Assembly (NCBI GenBank): GCA_963580285.1
Contig: OY757010.1
Location: 64,006,406-64,070,405, forward strand
Source: Lucinisca nassula
Lineage: Eukaryota > Mollusca > Bivalvia > Lucinida > Lucinidae
Direction: 5' to 3'
Length of the DNA stretch: 64,000 nucleotides
Numbering within the stretch: the first letter of the stretch is position 1; each line of letters begins with the position of its first letter. The notes below the pieces were generated by a model. It ran no database searches, was not told the DNA's origin, and saw nothing but the letters and a program-made list of their open reading frames with translations. Position numbers and translations under genes: made by a program. Positions 11,585 to 23,339 of the stretch are shown here, piece after piece.

Positions 11585-11898
11585 TTAATCTTATGACGTT
11601 GCGTCCGAGAATGTAATAACGCCATATATTAAATTCGGCACTCCAGTAGTGGATTTAATATGCAAATTAGTTAAATATGTTCCGTCGCGTTACAAGTACG
11701 ACGTCCTTAATGAAGTCGCGTTTACTAATGGCGGAATATTGACATGTTTTGTAAACAAATTGTGAATAAAATGCGTGTTAAATGTCATATGATAAATAGA
11801 ATCTTGCATTAGTGGTCATGTATTATTAAATTGGAAAAGGGATAAAATACTCGTTTAATTAATTCAGTAATACATAGACACTTATGTAAGATCCTCTA
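11585..11898 (-). repeat. Dispersed element, left inverted copy beside exon
   Basis: Its reverse complement aligns by eye along its length with 12868-13230. Shared phrases include ATAGAGGATCTTACAT, GCAAGATTCTATTTATCATA, GCCATTAGTAAACGCG, AAATCCAC and GGCGTTATTACA. It ends 31 bp before the exon acceptor. No coding capacity. Confidence 0.75.
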
Positions 11899-11929
11899 TG
11901 TAACATACATATAACTCTTTCTCTTTCAG

Positions 11930-12834
11930 TGGATGATGTATATTCGTTCAAGAATAATGGCCTTCGAACAACCTTAGAGCTAACGAACCTAACGCTGTGC
12001 TCTGGTACAAAGTACTATTTTACTGTCACTGCATACAATGGTGTTGGTCTCCACACTAGTTTATCTTCTGACGGCTTTACAATAGATATGGAACAACCGT
12101 CTACCGGCTTTGTGTTTAACACCATTAGATATTCAAATACTGCGTTTCAGTCATCTTCTGATTCGTTTGACGTGTCTTGGAACAGTTTTGCGGACCACGC
12201 ATCTGGCATTAGAAATTACTATGTCTCTTTGACTGAAACATTTACAGAAGTATCCGATGCAAAATTTACAAATGTTGGTCTTATGACATACCATAGATTT
12301 TCAAGATTGAGCCTTCAGTCTGGAACGTCATATTCAGCTCTTGTTAAAGCTGAAGATGCGGCAGGACATTTTAGCGACGTCTCAGCATCGTTTCCTAAAG
12401 TTGTGGATACAACGCCTCCAGTACCATTCGTATGTGTCAACAAGACCAGTGTTGCTTCTCTGTCAGGCAAAAACATTTCCAAACATTATTTTGTTAAGGA
12501 CCGTATGTACGTTATATCAGGTGCAACTCCTAGTGGAAGGTTTCGCCCACGAATAAACTTGTTGATGGGAACACATCTACTCCCCGTTCCGACGGTTTTC
12601 AATCATGACGGCTCCGTGATTTTTGAGTATATGTTCCTGTCTCCAGAGACTGGAGATAAGAGCATTGGTATACAGTTCGACAGGTCGACTAAAAGTAACG
12701 CATCTGTTTTTCTCGAAGAGTGTGAATCCTCAGTGTCGCAATTTTTGAATGAATCGCTAAAGGTTGAACAAATAGCTACAAACCTACTAGCAGTAAAAGT
12801 AATGTTAGCAGACCTTGACAGTGCCCTTTTTAAG
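11930..12834 (+). CDS. Exon of a fibronectin-III-like extracellular protein gene
   Basis: Internal exon coding 301 whole codons. The acceptor is CTCTTTCTCTTTCAG ending at 11929 and the donor is AAG|GTAAGT at 12834/12835. The exon opens with two bases of a split codon and ends in phase 0. Start codons here are irrelevant; translation enters from upstream. The product starts inside one fibronectin-III-like module (YYFTVTAYNGVGL strand near residues 28-40). A second module has SWNSFADHASGI and YYVSL, then the linker VVDTTPP (about 160-166). The rest is a beta-rich segment with FVCVNKTS and several N-glycosylation sequons (NKT, NIS, NAS, NES). No membrane span. This points to a secreted or cell-surface ectodomain. 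I do not recognise an ortholog. Confidence 0.85.
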
Positions 12835-12867
12835 GTAAGTCTGGATCAAGGTGACCATCAAAGCATA

Positions 12868-13230
12868 AAATAGAGGATCTTACATGAGTGCTCATGTATT
12901 ATTGAATTTATTAAACGAGTTGAGGGAAAGGGATAATATGCGAGGCTGTGCCGAGCATTTTATCCCTTTTACGCAACGAGTTTAATAAATTCAATAACAC
13001 AGGAGCACGAACGCAAGATTCTATTTATCATATGACATTGAAACGAATTTTATTCACGATTGTTTACAAAAATGTCAATTTTACGCCATTAGTAAACGCG
13101 GCCGTTAAGGGCGTCGTACATGTAACGTTATGGGACCTATCTAGCTAATTTACATATTTAATCCACAAGTGGATTATCGAAAATATTACATGGCGTTATT
13201 ACACTCTCAGACGCGACGTCATATGATTAA
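12868..13230 (+). repeat. Dispersed element, right inverted copy beside exon
   Basis: Starts 33 bp after the exon donor with ATAGAGGATCTTACATGAGT. It holds an inner palindrome (12890-13005: GTGCTCATGTATTATTGAAT against TTCAATAACAC.GGAGCAC) with a TTTATCCC core. It then runs through CAAGATTCTATTTATCATATG to CTCTCAGACGCGACGTCAT. Inverted partner of 11585-11898. Confidence 0.75.
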
Positions 13231-13382
13231 ATGGAGAAATGTATAAAAATTACGCAAACATAAATCACACATGCAAAATGAAAATCAGTACATGTACTAA
13301 TATTTTGAGCTTAAAATCAATCACAACAGATCTGTAAAAGTATGAGCTGAACAAGAATAGGTATATCCGACATGTTTTTATT

Positions 13383-13850
13383 TTTATGCCCCCAGAGAAT
13401 ATTTGATTCGGGGGGGGGGGGGGGGCATATAATATTTGCCCTGTCTGTCTGTTTGTTTGTCTGTCTGTCCGTCACAAAAACTTTAACCTTGATCATAACT
13501 TCAAAAGTATTTGACCTAGCCACATAAAACTTCACACACTTATTCGCCATCACAAGGGCTACATTTTGACTAAGGGTTATAGCTTTGTTGTCAGTTTTGG
13601 CTGAACTATCTCCCCTTGAATTTTTGCAAAACTGTCTATTCGTTTGTCTGTCTGTCCATCACAAAAACTTTAACTTTGATCATAACTTCAAAAGTATTTG
13701 ACCTAGCCCCATGAAACTTCACACTTATTCACCATTCTAAGGGCTACATTCTGACCAAGGGCCATTACTCTGTTGTCATTTTTGGCTGAATTATCTTCCC
13801 TTGAAATTTTGCAAAAACTCAGAAAATGGCTCCCACAGGGGGCATTGGTC
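13383..13850 (+). mobile_element. Element with ATGCCCCC / GGGGGCAT ends
   Basis: ATGCCCCC (13386-13393) is mirrored by GGGGGCAT (13838-13845). Inside are two direct units of about 190 bp, each opening with TCTGTCTGTCYRTCACAAAA, then TAACTTCAAAAGTATTTGACC and GGGCTACATT. The poly-G run at 13411-13426 follows the left end. Non-autonomous. Confidence 0.6.
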
Positions 13851-13959
13851 ATCTAAAGTGACAGCTCTTGTTTATCTTTTGTTAGTTCACGTTGATAAGT
13901 TGGTGTATTGAACAACCCCATAAAGACCCTCTGTCCAGCAGTTGCACAAATGGGTATCC

Positions 13960-14445
13960 GTCACTGGAGTCTAACTGTTGGTTTTCTTTTGCTCCAGAAT
14001 TTCTGTTGTTTCTTGCCGTCGAGTCCTCACCGTTGTTTCATCTCTGTGGTTGTTTGATTTTTGTGTTCACAGAGATGTTGACTTCTGTTGCGAACTGAAC
14101 AAATTATTTGTCTTAATCGCGACGGAAATAAGGATGAGGATTGTTAAATCGATTTGGGCCCCCGGTGGAGTTCGTTTCCGCTGACCGTTCCAAGGCGGTT
14201 CTTCAGTCGCGGTTTATTTTTGTTAAGGTTTGTCGTTGGGTGTTTGTGTCGCTTATATTATTTTATTTTGGATAGCCTTTTGGCCGCTGTGTTGAAAAGT
14301 AACTGTCATTTTGGCTTTCTGCTGTTGGTGTTTCCGTTAGGGTCTGTTGCTTCATGTTTGTGTTTCTTTCCCTTTGGTGTCTCTGATGGAAGCTATGGGT
14401 TAATTGTATCGATTCCTGATCATTGCCTCTACTTCTATTTGGCTG
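13960..14445 (+). repeat. Dispersed repeat family A, long copy
   Basis: Long plus-strand copy: AGTCTAACTGTTGGTTTTCT, TTGCTCCAGAATTTCTG, TTTCATCTCTGTGGTTG, AGTTCGTTTCCGCTGACCGT, GCGGTTCTTCAGTCGCGG, GATAGCC, TGTTTCTTTCCCTTTGGTG, ending at TGTATCGATTCCTGATCATT. Open frames inside are fortuitous. Together with 20875-21340 and 25785-26310 it defines a unit of about 500 bp. Confidence 0.8.
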
Positions 14446-14454
14446 AGACAAACA

Positions 14455-14760
14455 AGATATGATTACATTAAGAAAAAACGCCTATACAAATACCTTGTAA
14501 ATTTTATCGTCAGAAAAAGGAAAATTTTAAGATGAAAAAGTATGATATTTTTCTTATTTCTGCTCACAATATAGATTGTGGGCACATCATCGAGGCGGTT
14601 CTAACGAGTACCCACAATCTATATTTTAGAGCATAAATGAGAAAAATAAGGTTTACCCTACCAACCCCAGTTTTACTATATAAAAGTGGGGTTCAAGGGG
14701 GGGGGGGTCAAAATTATATAGGTGTGTTTTCATGATAATAATCTACCGCTTCTAAGGTTT
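14455..14760 (+). repeat. Hairpin family B copy
   Basis: ACGCCTATACAAATACCTTG, then a stem AATATAGATTGTGGG / CCCACAATCTATATT (about 14568-14622) around GAGGCGGTTCTAACGAG, then ACTATATAAAAGTGGGGTTC and a GGGGTCAAAA end. The same order occurs at 21720-21995. Confidence 0.7.
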
Positions 14761-14879
14761 CCCAAAAGATCCCCATACTCAAATGAGCATCCATAAGGTC
14801 ATTGTTTACATTCTAATTTGCCATCAGAAGATTAAAAGCATTTTCAAACCCTTAATGCTTGGCATAATATAGGGCGTAC

Positions 14880-15768
14880 TCGCAGGGGCCCCCACAGTGT
14901 CCACAGATGCGTCTTGTTATATGGAGCAATAATGTATTTGGTTTAGGGGTGGGAATCTCAATGGTTTCCATGATATGAAGTTAGAGGCCTTCCCCCAAGG
15001 GTTCAGCTATCAGTGTCGATAAACGTGTCTTATCATTAGGAAGGATACGAAATATGATTTAGGGGTGGAATTTTATCAGTTTCCAACTAATTAAGCCTTA
15101 TGTGAAGTGGAGGGTTATGGCATACCCCCCGGGTATCCCCAGTTGGTGTCATTGATTGACTCTTAACACAAACATAAAGAACAACAAAATATATGGTTAA
15201 GGGGTGGGGATCTTAATGTTGTTTTTTCAGACATGAAGCCTCATGTTTACTGGAGGGGCGGGGCATACCCCAGTTGATGTCACTGAATGGATCTTATCAT
15301 AAGGAACAATAGTATATATTGTTAAGGGCTGGGGATCTGAGCAGTGTCTGAGTTGTTAGGCGATTTAAGAAGTTGGGGTTGAGCCATACCCTGGCGGACC
15401 CCAAAAATTGATGTCACTTAATGCGTCTTATCATGAGGAACAACAATATGTATGGTTTAGGGGAAGGATTTGAACTTTTTCTGAGATATTAGGCCTTTCA
15501 AGAAGTAGAGGTGATAGGTTATGGCCCCGGTGGAGCCAATGTTGGTGTCACTGACTACATCTTATCATAAGGAACAACTATATATATGGTTTACGGGTGG
15601 TGATCTGAATCCTTGCGGAGATATTAGATCTTTTAATAAATGGAGGGGTGGGGAGGGTGCCGGCGGACCTCCAGGTTGGTGCCACTGAATGCGTCATATC
15701 ATAAGAAGCAAAAATATATATGGTTTAAGGGGTGAGGGTCTGAACGGGTTCTGAGATATTATGCCTTT
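14880..15768 (-). repeat. Tandem array T2, minus orientation
   Basis: Units of about 110-150 bp with TCTTATCATAAGGAACAA, TATATGGTTTA, GGGTGGGGAT and GAGATATTAGGCCTTT. This is the reverse complement of the array at 31370-34640. No genes. Confidence 0.75.
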
Positions 15769-16650
15769 TATGAAGTGGAGTGGGTGGGACGTGGCTCCGG
15801 CGCACTCTTCGAAACTCTTGCAAAAAATTATATTGATATATAACATATATCTCAAAGATTAGAATAATCTCACAACTCAATCGAACAAACTTTGGGCAGA
15901 TTTGCATACTCCCGGAGAGCCATTGAGTCCGCGATTTTGAAATTTAAACCCTCTTGCACACTTTCAAATCCATATCTATCATATTCAAAAAGAAGATGAA
16001 CACCCCACTTAATTTTTTTGGAGTCTTAACAAAGTGATTTGTCCTGATACGGAGCATTTATATAACATGCAATGGCCATAATTAAGCATGCAAACTCACA
16101 CGTCAGTATCACCCAGTTATATTTGGCATAATATTTTTGTAATTGATTTGCAGTTCATATCTGGTAATTTAATGGTGTAAGTTCATATACGCGCAACGTT
16201 GATAGAAGTGGATATGAAGTGGAGTGGGTGGGACGTGGCTCCGGCGCACTCTTCGAAACTCTTGCAAAAAATTATATTGATATATAACATATATCTCAAA
16301 GATTAGAATAATCTCACAACTCAATCGAACAAACTTTGGGCAGATTTGCATACTCCCGGAGAGCCATTGAGTCCGCGATTTTGAAATTTAAACCCTCTTG
16401 CACACTTTCAAATCCTTATCTATCATATTCTAAAAGAAGATGAACACCCCACTTAATTTTTTTGGAGTCTTAACAAAGTGATTTGTCCTGATACGGAGCA
16501 TTTATATAACATGCAATGGCCATAATTAAGCATGCAAACTCACACGTCAGTATCACCCAGTTATATTTGGCATAATATTTTTGTAATTGATTTGCAGTTC
16601 ATATCTGGTAATTTAATGGTGTAAGTTCATATACGCGCAACGTTGATAGA
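15769..16650 (+). repeat. 438-bp direct tandem duplication
   Basis: 15769-16206 and 16213-16650 are the same sequence offset by 444 bp, with only scattered differences seen (for example AATCCATATC vs AATCCTTATC, TTCAAAAAG vs TTCTAAAAG). The first copy begins inside the last T2 unit, so the duplication copied the junction of the array with flanking DNA. Confidence 0.9.
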
Positions 16651-16657
16651 TCTATCA

Positions 16658-17097
16658 AGAAACTATGTTATATGGGGCCTAATCATATTTTCAGCGAAGA
16701 CTAAGACTGGTACGATAAATCCGATTAGCGATCGATAAATTCCACAAGAATGATTATCAGTACTGATCTGCTTGTAATCGATTATTTCATAAGTGCAATT
16801 TACTACCCAAAGTTGTGCCTAAAATAGCTGGATCAGTGGCAAAAAGTGCAGACCCTGATGAGACGCCGCATTATGCGGCGTCTTATCTGGATCTTCACTG
16901 TTTGCTCAGGCCTGCCTGTTCAAATATACTTATGGTAAAGTACAACATATGCTGAGAGTCAGACTCAGACAAAGTCAGACAGATAAAATTATTATCAAAT
17001 CTTCAGTGATTACTAATCGATTATCGATCACAATGTCAGGACTGATAATCGATTATCTTTACTTAGACTGACGAGCAAAATCCTTATTCGTTGTTAG
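16658..17097. other. Intron 3' part with a GACGCCGC hairpin
   Basis: Mostly unassigned. A palindrome GAGACGCCGC-ATTAT-GCGGCGTCTT lies at about 16857-16882, flanked by CCCTGATG and CACTGTTTGC. The same module recurs near 29270-29330 and 30700-30755. Palindromic ATCGATTA/TAATCGAT runs occur near 16720-17060. Confidence 0.5.
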
Positions 17098-17440
17098 GTC
17101 GAAGTTGGTGCCGGTACAACAAGAGGTTCCTTTCAAATCCAGCCACTTACCCCAGTTTATGGAAACAATGGGGTGATTGAAGTGAACCTTCCACATGCGT
17201 CAAGGATATATGTCATGGCTATTGCTGAAAACAATGCTGGTCTACGAACTGTTGTCGAGGCCGACCCTATAATACTAGACCACACTCCACCGAACATAGA
17301 AAACATTCATACTGAGTTTTCCTTTGGGTTTTCTTCATCTGAAAACATCAACGGCAGAAATGGGAGAGACATTATAATTAAAACTGCATGGACTTCAGAT
17401 GATCCAGAGAGTGGCGTCAAGATCTGTTTCTGTGGTGTTG
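17098..17440 (+). CDS. Exon of the fibronectin-III-like protein gene
   Basis: Acceptor TTCGTTGTTAG at 17097; donor GTTG|GTAAGC at 17440/17441. It enters in phase 0, matching the preceding exon, and leaves in phase 1. It codes 114 codons plus one base. It begins VEVGAGTTRGSF, continues with IYVMAIAENNAGL (the last strand of a fibronectin-III-like module, near residues 35-50), the linker ILDHTPP, and then TAWTSDDPESGVKIC, the start of the next module. The DPESG phrase matches the DHASG and DTSG phrases of the other exons, showing repeated modules. No frame damage. Confidence 0.85.
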
Positions 17441-17461
17441 GTAAGCTCAATTTAAAAAAGC

Positions 17462-17750
17462 ATTAACCCATAGTGTCCTTGTTCTAGGATTTGGTAAATA
17501 TCGTAATCTATGATCAGACGGCACAGACCGCAGCGACTGAAATTAAGTCTGCACTGTTTGCTAAAAGCACAGCCCAATTTGTGAAAAAAATACAGCAAAC
17601 AAAACAAAACATGAAATCCCTGTAATTGGAAATAGACTGGTCCAAAGAATATAATGGAAGATCCTTTGTCATATTTGGGTTGTTGTAGCTACCTGTTTTC
17701 ATGTTTTGCAATAATCAGTCTATATATTTATTATCATCTGACCATAATTT
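17462..17750. repeat. Degenerate TTAACCC-type element
   Basis: Opens with TTAACCCATAGTG and includes CAGACGGCACAGACCGCAG, CACTGTTTGCTAAAAG, TGGAAATAGACTGGTCCAAA. This is the block order of the intact TTAA element at 30651-30878. The right end is lost. Confidence 0.45.
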
Positions 17751-17754
17751 TTCC

Positions 17755-18000
17755 AGTGATTTTCTTTCGTGTTTTTTTTTTCTTCATTTTTTTCCAATAA
17801 TAATAAAATATGTTGCCAATTTTCCGTAGAGCCGGTTCATTTATAAAATTGCAATTTCACGTCAACCTGATAAAGCTCACTTGACCTGAGTCAGCATATC
17901 TATATCAGATCAAGGTGTTGCAAGGCAATTAATATAAAGGTGGCAACTGATAAAACTTTTTATTACCCACTCTCCTATATAAAAGAGTTATTATGCATTT
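17755..18000 (-). repeat. Dispersed repeat, partner of 38270-38480
   Basis: Contains GCCGGTTCATTTATAAAATT, CACGTCAACCTGATAAAGCT and CAGCATATCTATATCAG. The reverse complements of these blocks occur at 38290-38380. Confidence 0.5.
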
Positions 18001-18057
18001 TGGCTATCGGATGCGTTTCGAGTTTCAACTAGTTGTAACATGATTGAACTAGTTTTT

Positions 18058-18870
18058 AGCTCACCAGAGCCGAAGGCTCCGTGTGTGTGTGTGGGGGGGG
18101 GGGGGTATAGTCAGCGGTCCGTCGCACGTCGTCTGCACCGTCATCGTATCAACAATTTAAAACAATATCTCCTCTGGAACCACTGGGCCAATTGAAACCA
18201 AATTACATGTAAAACCTCCATGGGGTTGAAGTTTATTCGTGGGATCTCGGTCAAATGACCAAGATGGCCGCCATGCCCATATATGTTAAAACATTTAAAA
18301 TCTTCTTCTCTCATGAACTAAATGGCTATGAAACTTGACATGCAGCATTGGGGACTTGGGCCCTACCAAGTTTGTTCAAATTATGATTGACCGTAACCTA
18401 TTTTACGTGAATGTCAAATTTGGTCACTTAGACATTTGTGTGGAAAAAAAAAATGGCTGATTCAATTGTAGCCTGTGGCATTAAATTCATTTGCAATCAG
18501 CTGAATTAAAGTTTATCGATTCCAAAGTTCAAGGTCATTTACTGGCCTTTGTCCTGGACGCCTCACATTCAGTATTTATATCATCTCAACTAAAACTGTC
18601 GGGCTGATTGAACCCAAATTACATGTGGAACATTTATGGTATAGGGGATTAAAAGTTTGTTCATGGGATCTTGTCACGTGACCAAGATAACTGCCATGTC
18701 CACATATGGTAGTAACATTGAAAAAAAACTTCTAAGAAATCAAATGTCCGATGGTCTAGAAACTTGGTATTTAGGATCGCGGATTTAGGCCCTACCAAGT
18801 TTCTTCAGTTGCCCTTGACCTATTTTACGTCAAGGTCAAATTTGGTCACTTGGACATTTGTATGGAAACA
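18058..18870 (-). mobile_element. TAGCTCACC-headed repeat element
   Basis: Begins TAGCTCACCAGAGCCGAAGG with a GT run, then two diverged units of about 400 bp (shared CAAATTACATGT, GTTTATTCGTGGGATC / GTTTGTTCATGGGATC, CCCTACCAAGTTT, ATTTTACGTGAATGTCAAAT / ATTTTACGTCAAGGTCAAAT). No coding. Confidence 0.55.
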
Positions 18871-20405
18871 AGAGGACCATACTTGTCCTATATCGCTCAC
18901 CTGAGCTAAGCAATTTGCATGTGTGTTCCGGGGCAGGACAGTTTATAGCACAAGGTCTAAAATTTGGCCAATTTTGGTGGAGGTGTACTGAACGAGGTGG
19001 AATACCAAATATCAAAAGCCTGGGCCTTCTAGTTTCATACAAGAAGATTTCTGAAAGTTTTCCCCATATAAATCTATGTAAAACCAGTGGGCCGGGGCCA
19101 TTTTTGGCCCCAGGGCTATAATTTGAACAATCTTGATAGAGGTCCATTAGATGAAGCTACATAACAACTGTCAAAGATCCGGGCCTTCTGGTTTCAGACA
19201 AGAAGGTTTTCCCCTTATAAGTCTATGTAAAGCAAGTGGGCTCCAGGACGGGGCCATTTTTGGCCCCAGGGCTATAGATTGAACAATCTTGGTAGAGGTC
19301 CACCAGATGAAGCAACATGTACATACCACCAGATGAAGCAACATGTACATACCAAATATCAAAGACTTGGGCTTTCTGGTTTCAGACAAGAAGGTTTTTA
19401 AAGGTTTTTTCCCTTATAAGTCTATACGAAACAAGTAGGCCCTGGGGCGGAGCCATTTTTAGTCCCAGGGCTATGATTTGAACAATCTTGGTAGTGGTCC
19501 ACTAGATGAAGTTACATACCAAATATCAAAGACCCGGACCTTTTGGTTTCAGACAAGAAGATTTTTAAAAGTGTTTCCCTTATAAGTACATGTCAAAAAA
19601 GTTGGCCCTGGGGCGGGACCATTTTTGGCCCCAGGGCTAAAATTTGAACAATCTTGGTACAGGTCCACTAGATGAAGCTTCACACCAAATACTAAAGACC
19701 TTGGCCTTCTGGTTTCAGACGAGAAGATTTTTAAAAGTTGTTCCCTTATAAGACTACGTAAAAGAAGTGGGCCCCAGCCAGGGCCATTTTTGGCCCCATG
19801 GCCATAATTTGAAGAATCTTGGTAGAGGTCCACCAGGTGAAGCTACATACCACATATCAAAGACCTATGCCTTCTGGTTTCAGACAAGAAGAATTTTAGA
19901 TGTTATTTCCTTGCAAGTCTATGTAAAACAAGTGGGCCCTGGGACGGGGCCAGTTTTGACCCCAGGGCTATAATCTGAACAATCTTGATAGAGGTCCACC
20001 AGATGAAACTACATATCAAATATCAAAGACCTTGCCCCCTGGTTTCAGACAAGAAGATTTGTAAAGGTTATTCACTTATAAGTCTATGTAAAAGAAGTGT
20101 GTCCACTAGATCAGGCTACATACCAAATATCAAAGACCTGGGCCTTGCGCTTTCAGAGAAGACGATTTTTTTACTTTTCAGTTTGAAAATCTATTTTAGC
20201 TCCTGTGGCCTAGATGTGCAACGGACCGGAACCATTTGAACAACCTTGAAAGCGGACCAACTAAGGATCATTCCTGTGAAGTTTAGTCAAAATCCAATCA
20301 GTGGTTCAGAAGTTGTTGTTTGAAGAAATTGTGGACGACGGACGGACGGACGACGACAGACGGTGAGTGATTACAATAGCTACCCGGCAGCCTTCGGCGC
20401 AGGTG
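18871..20405 (+). mobile_element. Tandem-repeat element T1, plus orientation
   Basis: Head CAAGAGGACCATACTTGTCC (18870-18889) and GCTCACCTGAGC; then about eight units of 150-170 bp with TTTTTGGCCCCAGGGCTA, TTTGAACAATCTTGGTAGAG, CAAATATCAAAGACC and GGTTTCAGACAAGAAG; then a unique tail from about 20190 (GGACCGGAACCATTTGAACA, GACGGACGGACG). The same architecture appears at 32117-33668 and reversed from 62262. Confidence 0.75.
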
Positions 20406-20870
20406 TGTTGAAAAGGCAAAACTGGATTTTTCTGATTCTATTGAAGCCTGTGGCATCAAAATAGCTATTTGCAATCAGCTGAATGGAAGTTTATCACTTC
20501 CAAAGATCAGGGTCATATACTGACCTTTGGCCTGGACGGCTCAAATTCATTATTTGTATCTTCTTCACTACTTAAACTGCAGGCAAAACTGGATTTTTCT
20601 GATTCTATTCTGTGGCATCAAAATTGATATTTGCAATCAGTTGAATGGAAGTTTATCACTTCCAAAGATCAGGGTCATTTACTGACCTTAGTGCTGGATG
20701 GCTCAAATTAATTATTTGTATCTTCTTCACTACTAAAAATGCTGGACTGATTTAAACCAAATTACACATGGAACCAAGTTGAGGGATTAAAAGTTTGTTC
20801 ATTTTATTTTGGTCACTTGATCAAGTTGGCCGCCATGCCCATATAAAAATATATGTGAAGGCAATGATAA
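20406..20870 (-). repeat. Tandem units related to 18058-18870
   Basis: Two diverged copies of a unit of about 170 bp with CAAAACTGGATTTTTCTGAT, GCAATCAG.TGAATGGAAG and CTTCTTCACTACT. A related piece continues at 21360-21700. Confidence 0.6.
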
Positions 20871-20874
20871 GGGG

Positions 20875-21340
20875 TCGATACAATTAACTCTAGCTCCCAT
20901 CAGAGACACCAAGGGAAAGAAACACAAACATGAAACAATTAGACCCTAATGGAAACATCACTAGCGGTAAGCCAAAAGGACAGTTACTTTCCCACAAAAT
21001 GGCCAATAGGATATCCAAAGCAAAATAATATTAGCGATACACACACTCAAAGACAAGCCATAACAAAAATAAACGGTCAGTGAAACGAATTCCACTGGGG
21101 TGGGGTGGGGGGCTTAAATCGATTTTATGTGGCCACAATCCTCGCCCTTATTTCCGTCGCGATTTAGACAAATAATTTGTTCAGTCCGCACGAAGGCCTC
21201 CTAACTCATCAGTGCGACATCTCCGTGAACACAAAAATCATTCAATCACAGAGATGAAACAACGGCGAGGACTCGACAGCAAGAAACCACTGAAATGCTG
21301 AAGCAAAAGAAAACCAACAGTTAGACTCCGATGAGCCCAG
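20875..21340 (-). repeat. Dispersed repeat family A, long copy
   Basis: Complete minus-strand copy running from the AATCGATACA-type end (GTCGATACAATTAACTC) through AGAGACACCAAGGGAAAG, AAACGGTCAGTGAAACG, AAATAATTTGTTCAGTC, GGAGATGT-type (reverse ACATCTCC) to AGACTCCGATGAGCCCAG. Confidence 0.8.
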
Positions 21341-21719
21341 CCAGAGACAGAGCATCAGGCACTAACCAACATATTTGCTAAAAACCCTAACTAACTTTGT
21401 TAATATGGTGACCTTGATTGACCACGACTTATTTTACGCCAAGGACATTTTTGATCACATAGACCTTTATTTGTGAAAGAGGCAAAACTTTGGATTTTTT
21501 AATATGTTGTGCCGGTGGCATCGAGCAAGTGTGCTCAGATGGTGAACTTCGGTTGGCCTTAACCTTTGTTATGTCACTGTCATATTTAGTCACTTGGCAG
21601 TTTCTAATAGGAAAAAGGCAAAACATTGAATTTGTCTTATTGTCTTCTAGCCTATGGCATCAGAATTCATATCTGCAGTCGGCTAATCTGTAGCTGATAA
21701 TAATAGCCAAGTAGCCATT

Positions 21720-21995
21720 ACGAAATCACGTCTATACAAATACATCGTAAATTTTACCACCGAAAAAATGAAAATTATGAGATGAAAATTGTGATAATTT
21801 TCTTATTTCTGCTCAAAACATAGATTGTGAATACTCGTTAGAACCGCCTCGACGAGGCGATTCCAACCAGTACCCACAATCTATGTTTTTGAGAAGTAAT
21901 AAGAAAAATAATGTATACCGCTGCAAACCCCAATTTTTACTATATAAAAGTGGGGTTCGAGGGGGTCAAAATCACATAGGCGTGTTTTCGTGATG
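21720..21995 (+). repeat. Hairpin family B copy
   Basis: ACGTCTATACAAATACATCG; stem CATAGATTGTG / CACAATCTATG (about 21828-21887) enclosing GAACCGCCTCGACGAGGCG; then ACTATATAAAAGTGGGGTTC. A near twin of 14455-14760. Confidence 0.75.
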
Positions 21996-22915
21996 TGCAT
22001 TGCCTTTGTAATGTAAAAAGGACTGAAAACTCTTCATTTCATGAACCGAAAGATTAAATTTTTCAAACCATGATTTGTTGAAAAGCATGGCAAAAACATG
22101 GCTGCCAGGGGCCACTGCAAGTTTTTCACACTTGACTTCTGGTGACGTAGTGGCCCATGGGCTTTGTCATCATTTTTCACGCATGCCACGGTAGAAAGGG
22201 GAACCAGATTATAGGAAATGACACTTGACCGCTCGCACAGATTCGTTAATAATGCCGTTTGAGTGATACAGGTCACGCAGAAAAGCTTTCATAACTCTTT
22301 AAGCTTGATTGGTTCATGAATACTGTTTCTACAATAGCTACTGTTTCTACAATAACTATAACCCCTCGGTGTTGTGGGCGCCCTGACGCACTACTGTCCT
22401 TAGCCTTCGACCAATAGTGCTTCAGGTCATCCAAAATGCCTTTTGGCAGTTGTTTTGACTATTGTCCAAATATCATTAAATAAATGTATACTATTCTATC
22501 GATGGCTTTAGATGGCTTTGATCTTTGGTCGTAGTTTTTTCTGAGTTAATTATGCACCCAACTAGAAGTTACAAGGGCATATTGCTTGTGGGTCGTCCGT
22601 CCGTTACGCATTTGATGCAAAGCATAATTTAAGAAGCATGTATGCTAGGGTTTTGAAATTTCATATATTGATTCCTCATGGTAAATAACTGACACGTATT
22701 TATTTTCTCATCCGGATTGTGTTCCTTTCAAGAGTTATTGCACTTTGAAATGTTTTTGATAAAATCTTGTTACCTAAATATCTTTAAAACTATTAGCGCT
22801 GGTTAGGTTGATGAATAGATTGGTAATGATGAGTAGGTGACCTGATTAACTATCGACTAAATTCCGAAAAATACTTTGTGACAAATGGCCCTTGGTCACT
22901 TAGGGTATTTGTGTG

Positions 22916-22916
<1 letters not shown>
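21996..22916. other. Unassigned intronic stretch
   Basis: No gene or clear repeat that I can identify; AT-rich with a short CTACTGTTTCTACAATA duplication near 22320. Confidence 0.35.

Positions 22917-22970
<54 letters not shown>
22917..22970. repeat. (CA)n microsatellite
   Basis: An uninterrupted run of about 26-27 CA units. Likely length-polymorphic. Confidence 0.97.
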
Positions 22971-22973
<3 letters not shown>

Positions 22974-23339
22974 GGAGAAAACTAATCTGCTGTAAACAAC
23001 CGGCCTGGGTTTCGCACATGGTCAGCGATAGTCACGCGGTCAGTAGCAAGCAACAGGAACACTGCTTTATAACGTAGACTGTGGGTACTCGTGAAAACGC
23101 TTCATTATAAGAGAAGTATTCAGTACAATTTTTGTCTGAAAAAATGATGTTCTTGGTGCTGCACTGCAATCAATTTCCTTCAAGGTTTTCAAAATTATTT
23201 ACGTATCATTTGTGAATGTGTTTATTTATTTCCCTTCTGTATACACGTATATTCCACCAGCACAACAGATTCATCTTTTCTAATTTACAAATGGAAACAT
23301 ATTTTAGTGATAATGCTTAACCTCATATGCAGGACAATA
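22971..23339. other. Unassigned; short family B trace
   Basis: GTAGACTGTGGGTACTCGTG near 23073 looks like the left stem of hairpin family B. Otherwise nothing recognised. Confidence 0.35.

Noticed and set aside
16850..16885. CTGATGAG next to a strong stem, hammerhead-like
   Set aside because: The stem ACGCCGC/GCGGCGT is good but no GAAA follows and no closing helix is present. It is the MITE palindrome module.
18836..20239. Many 60-100-codon frames on both strands
   Set aside because: All are translations of T1 units and recur wherever T1 does (32712, 62442, 62879, 63154).
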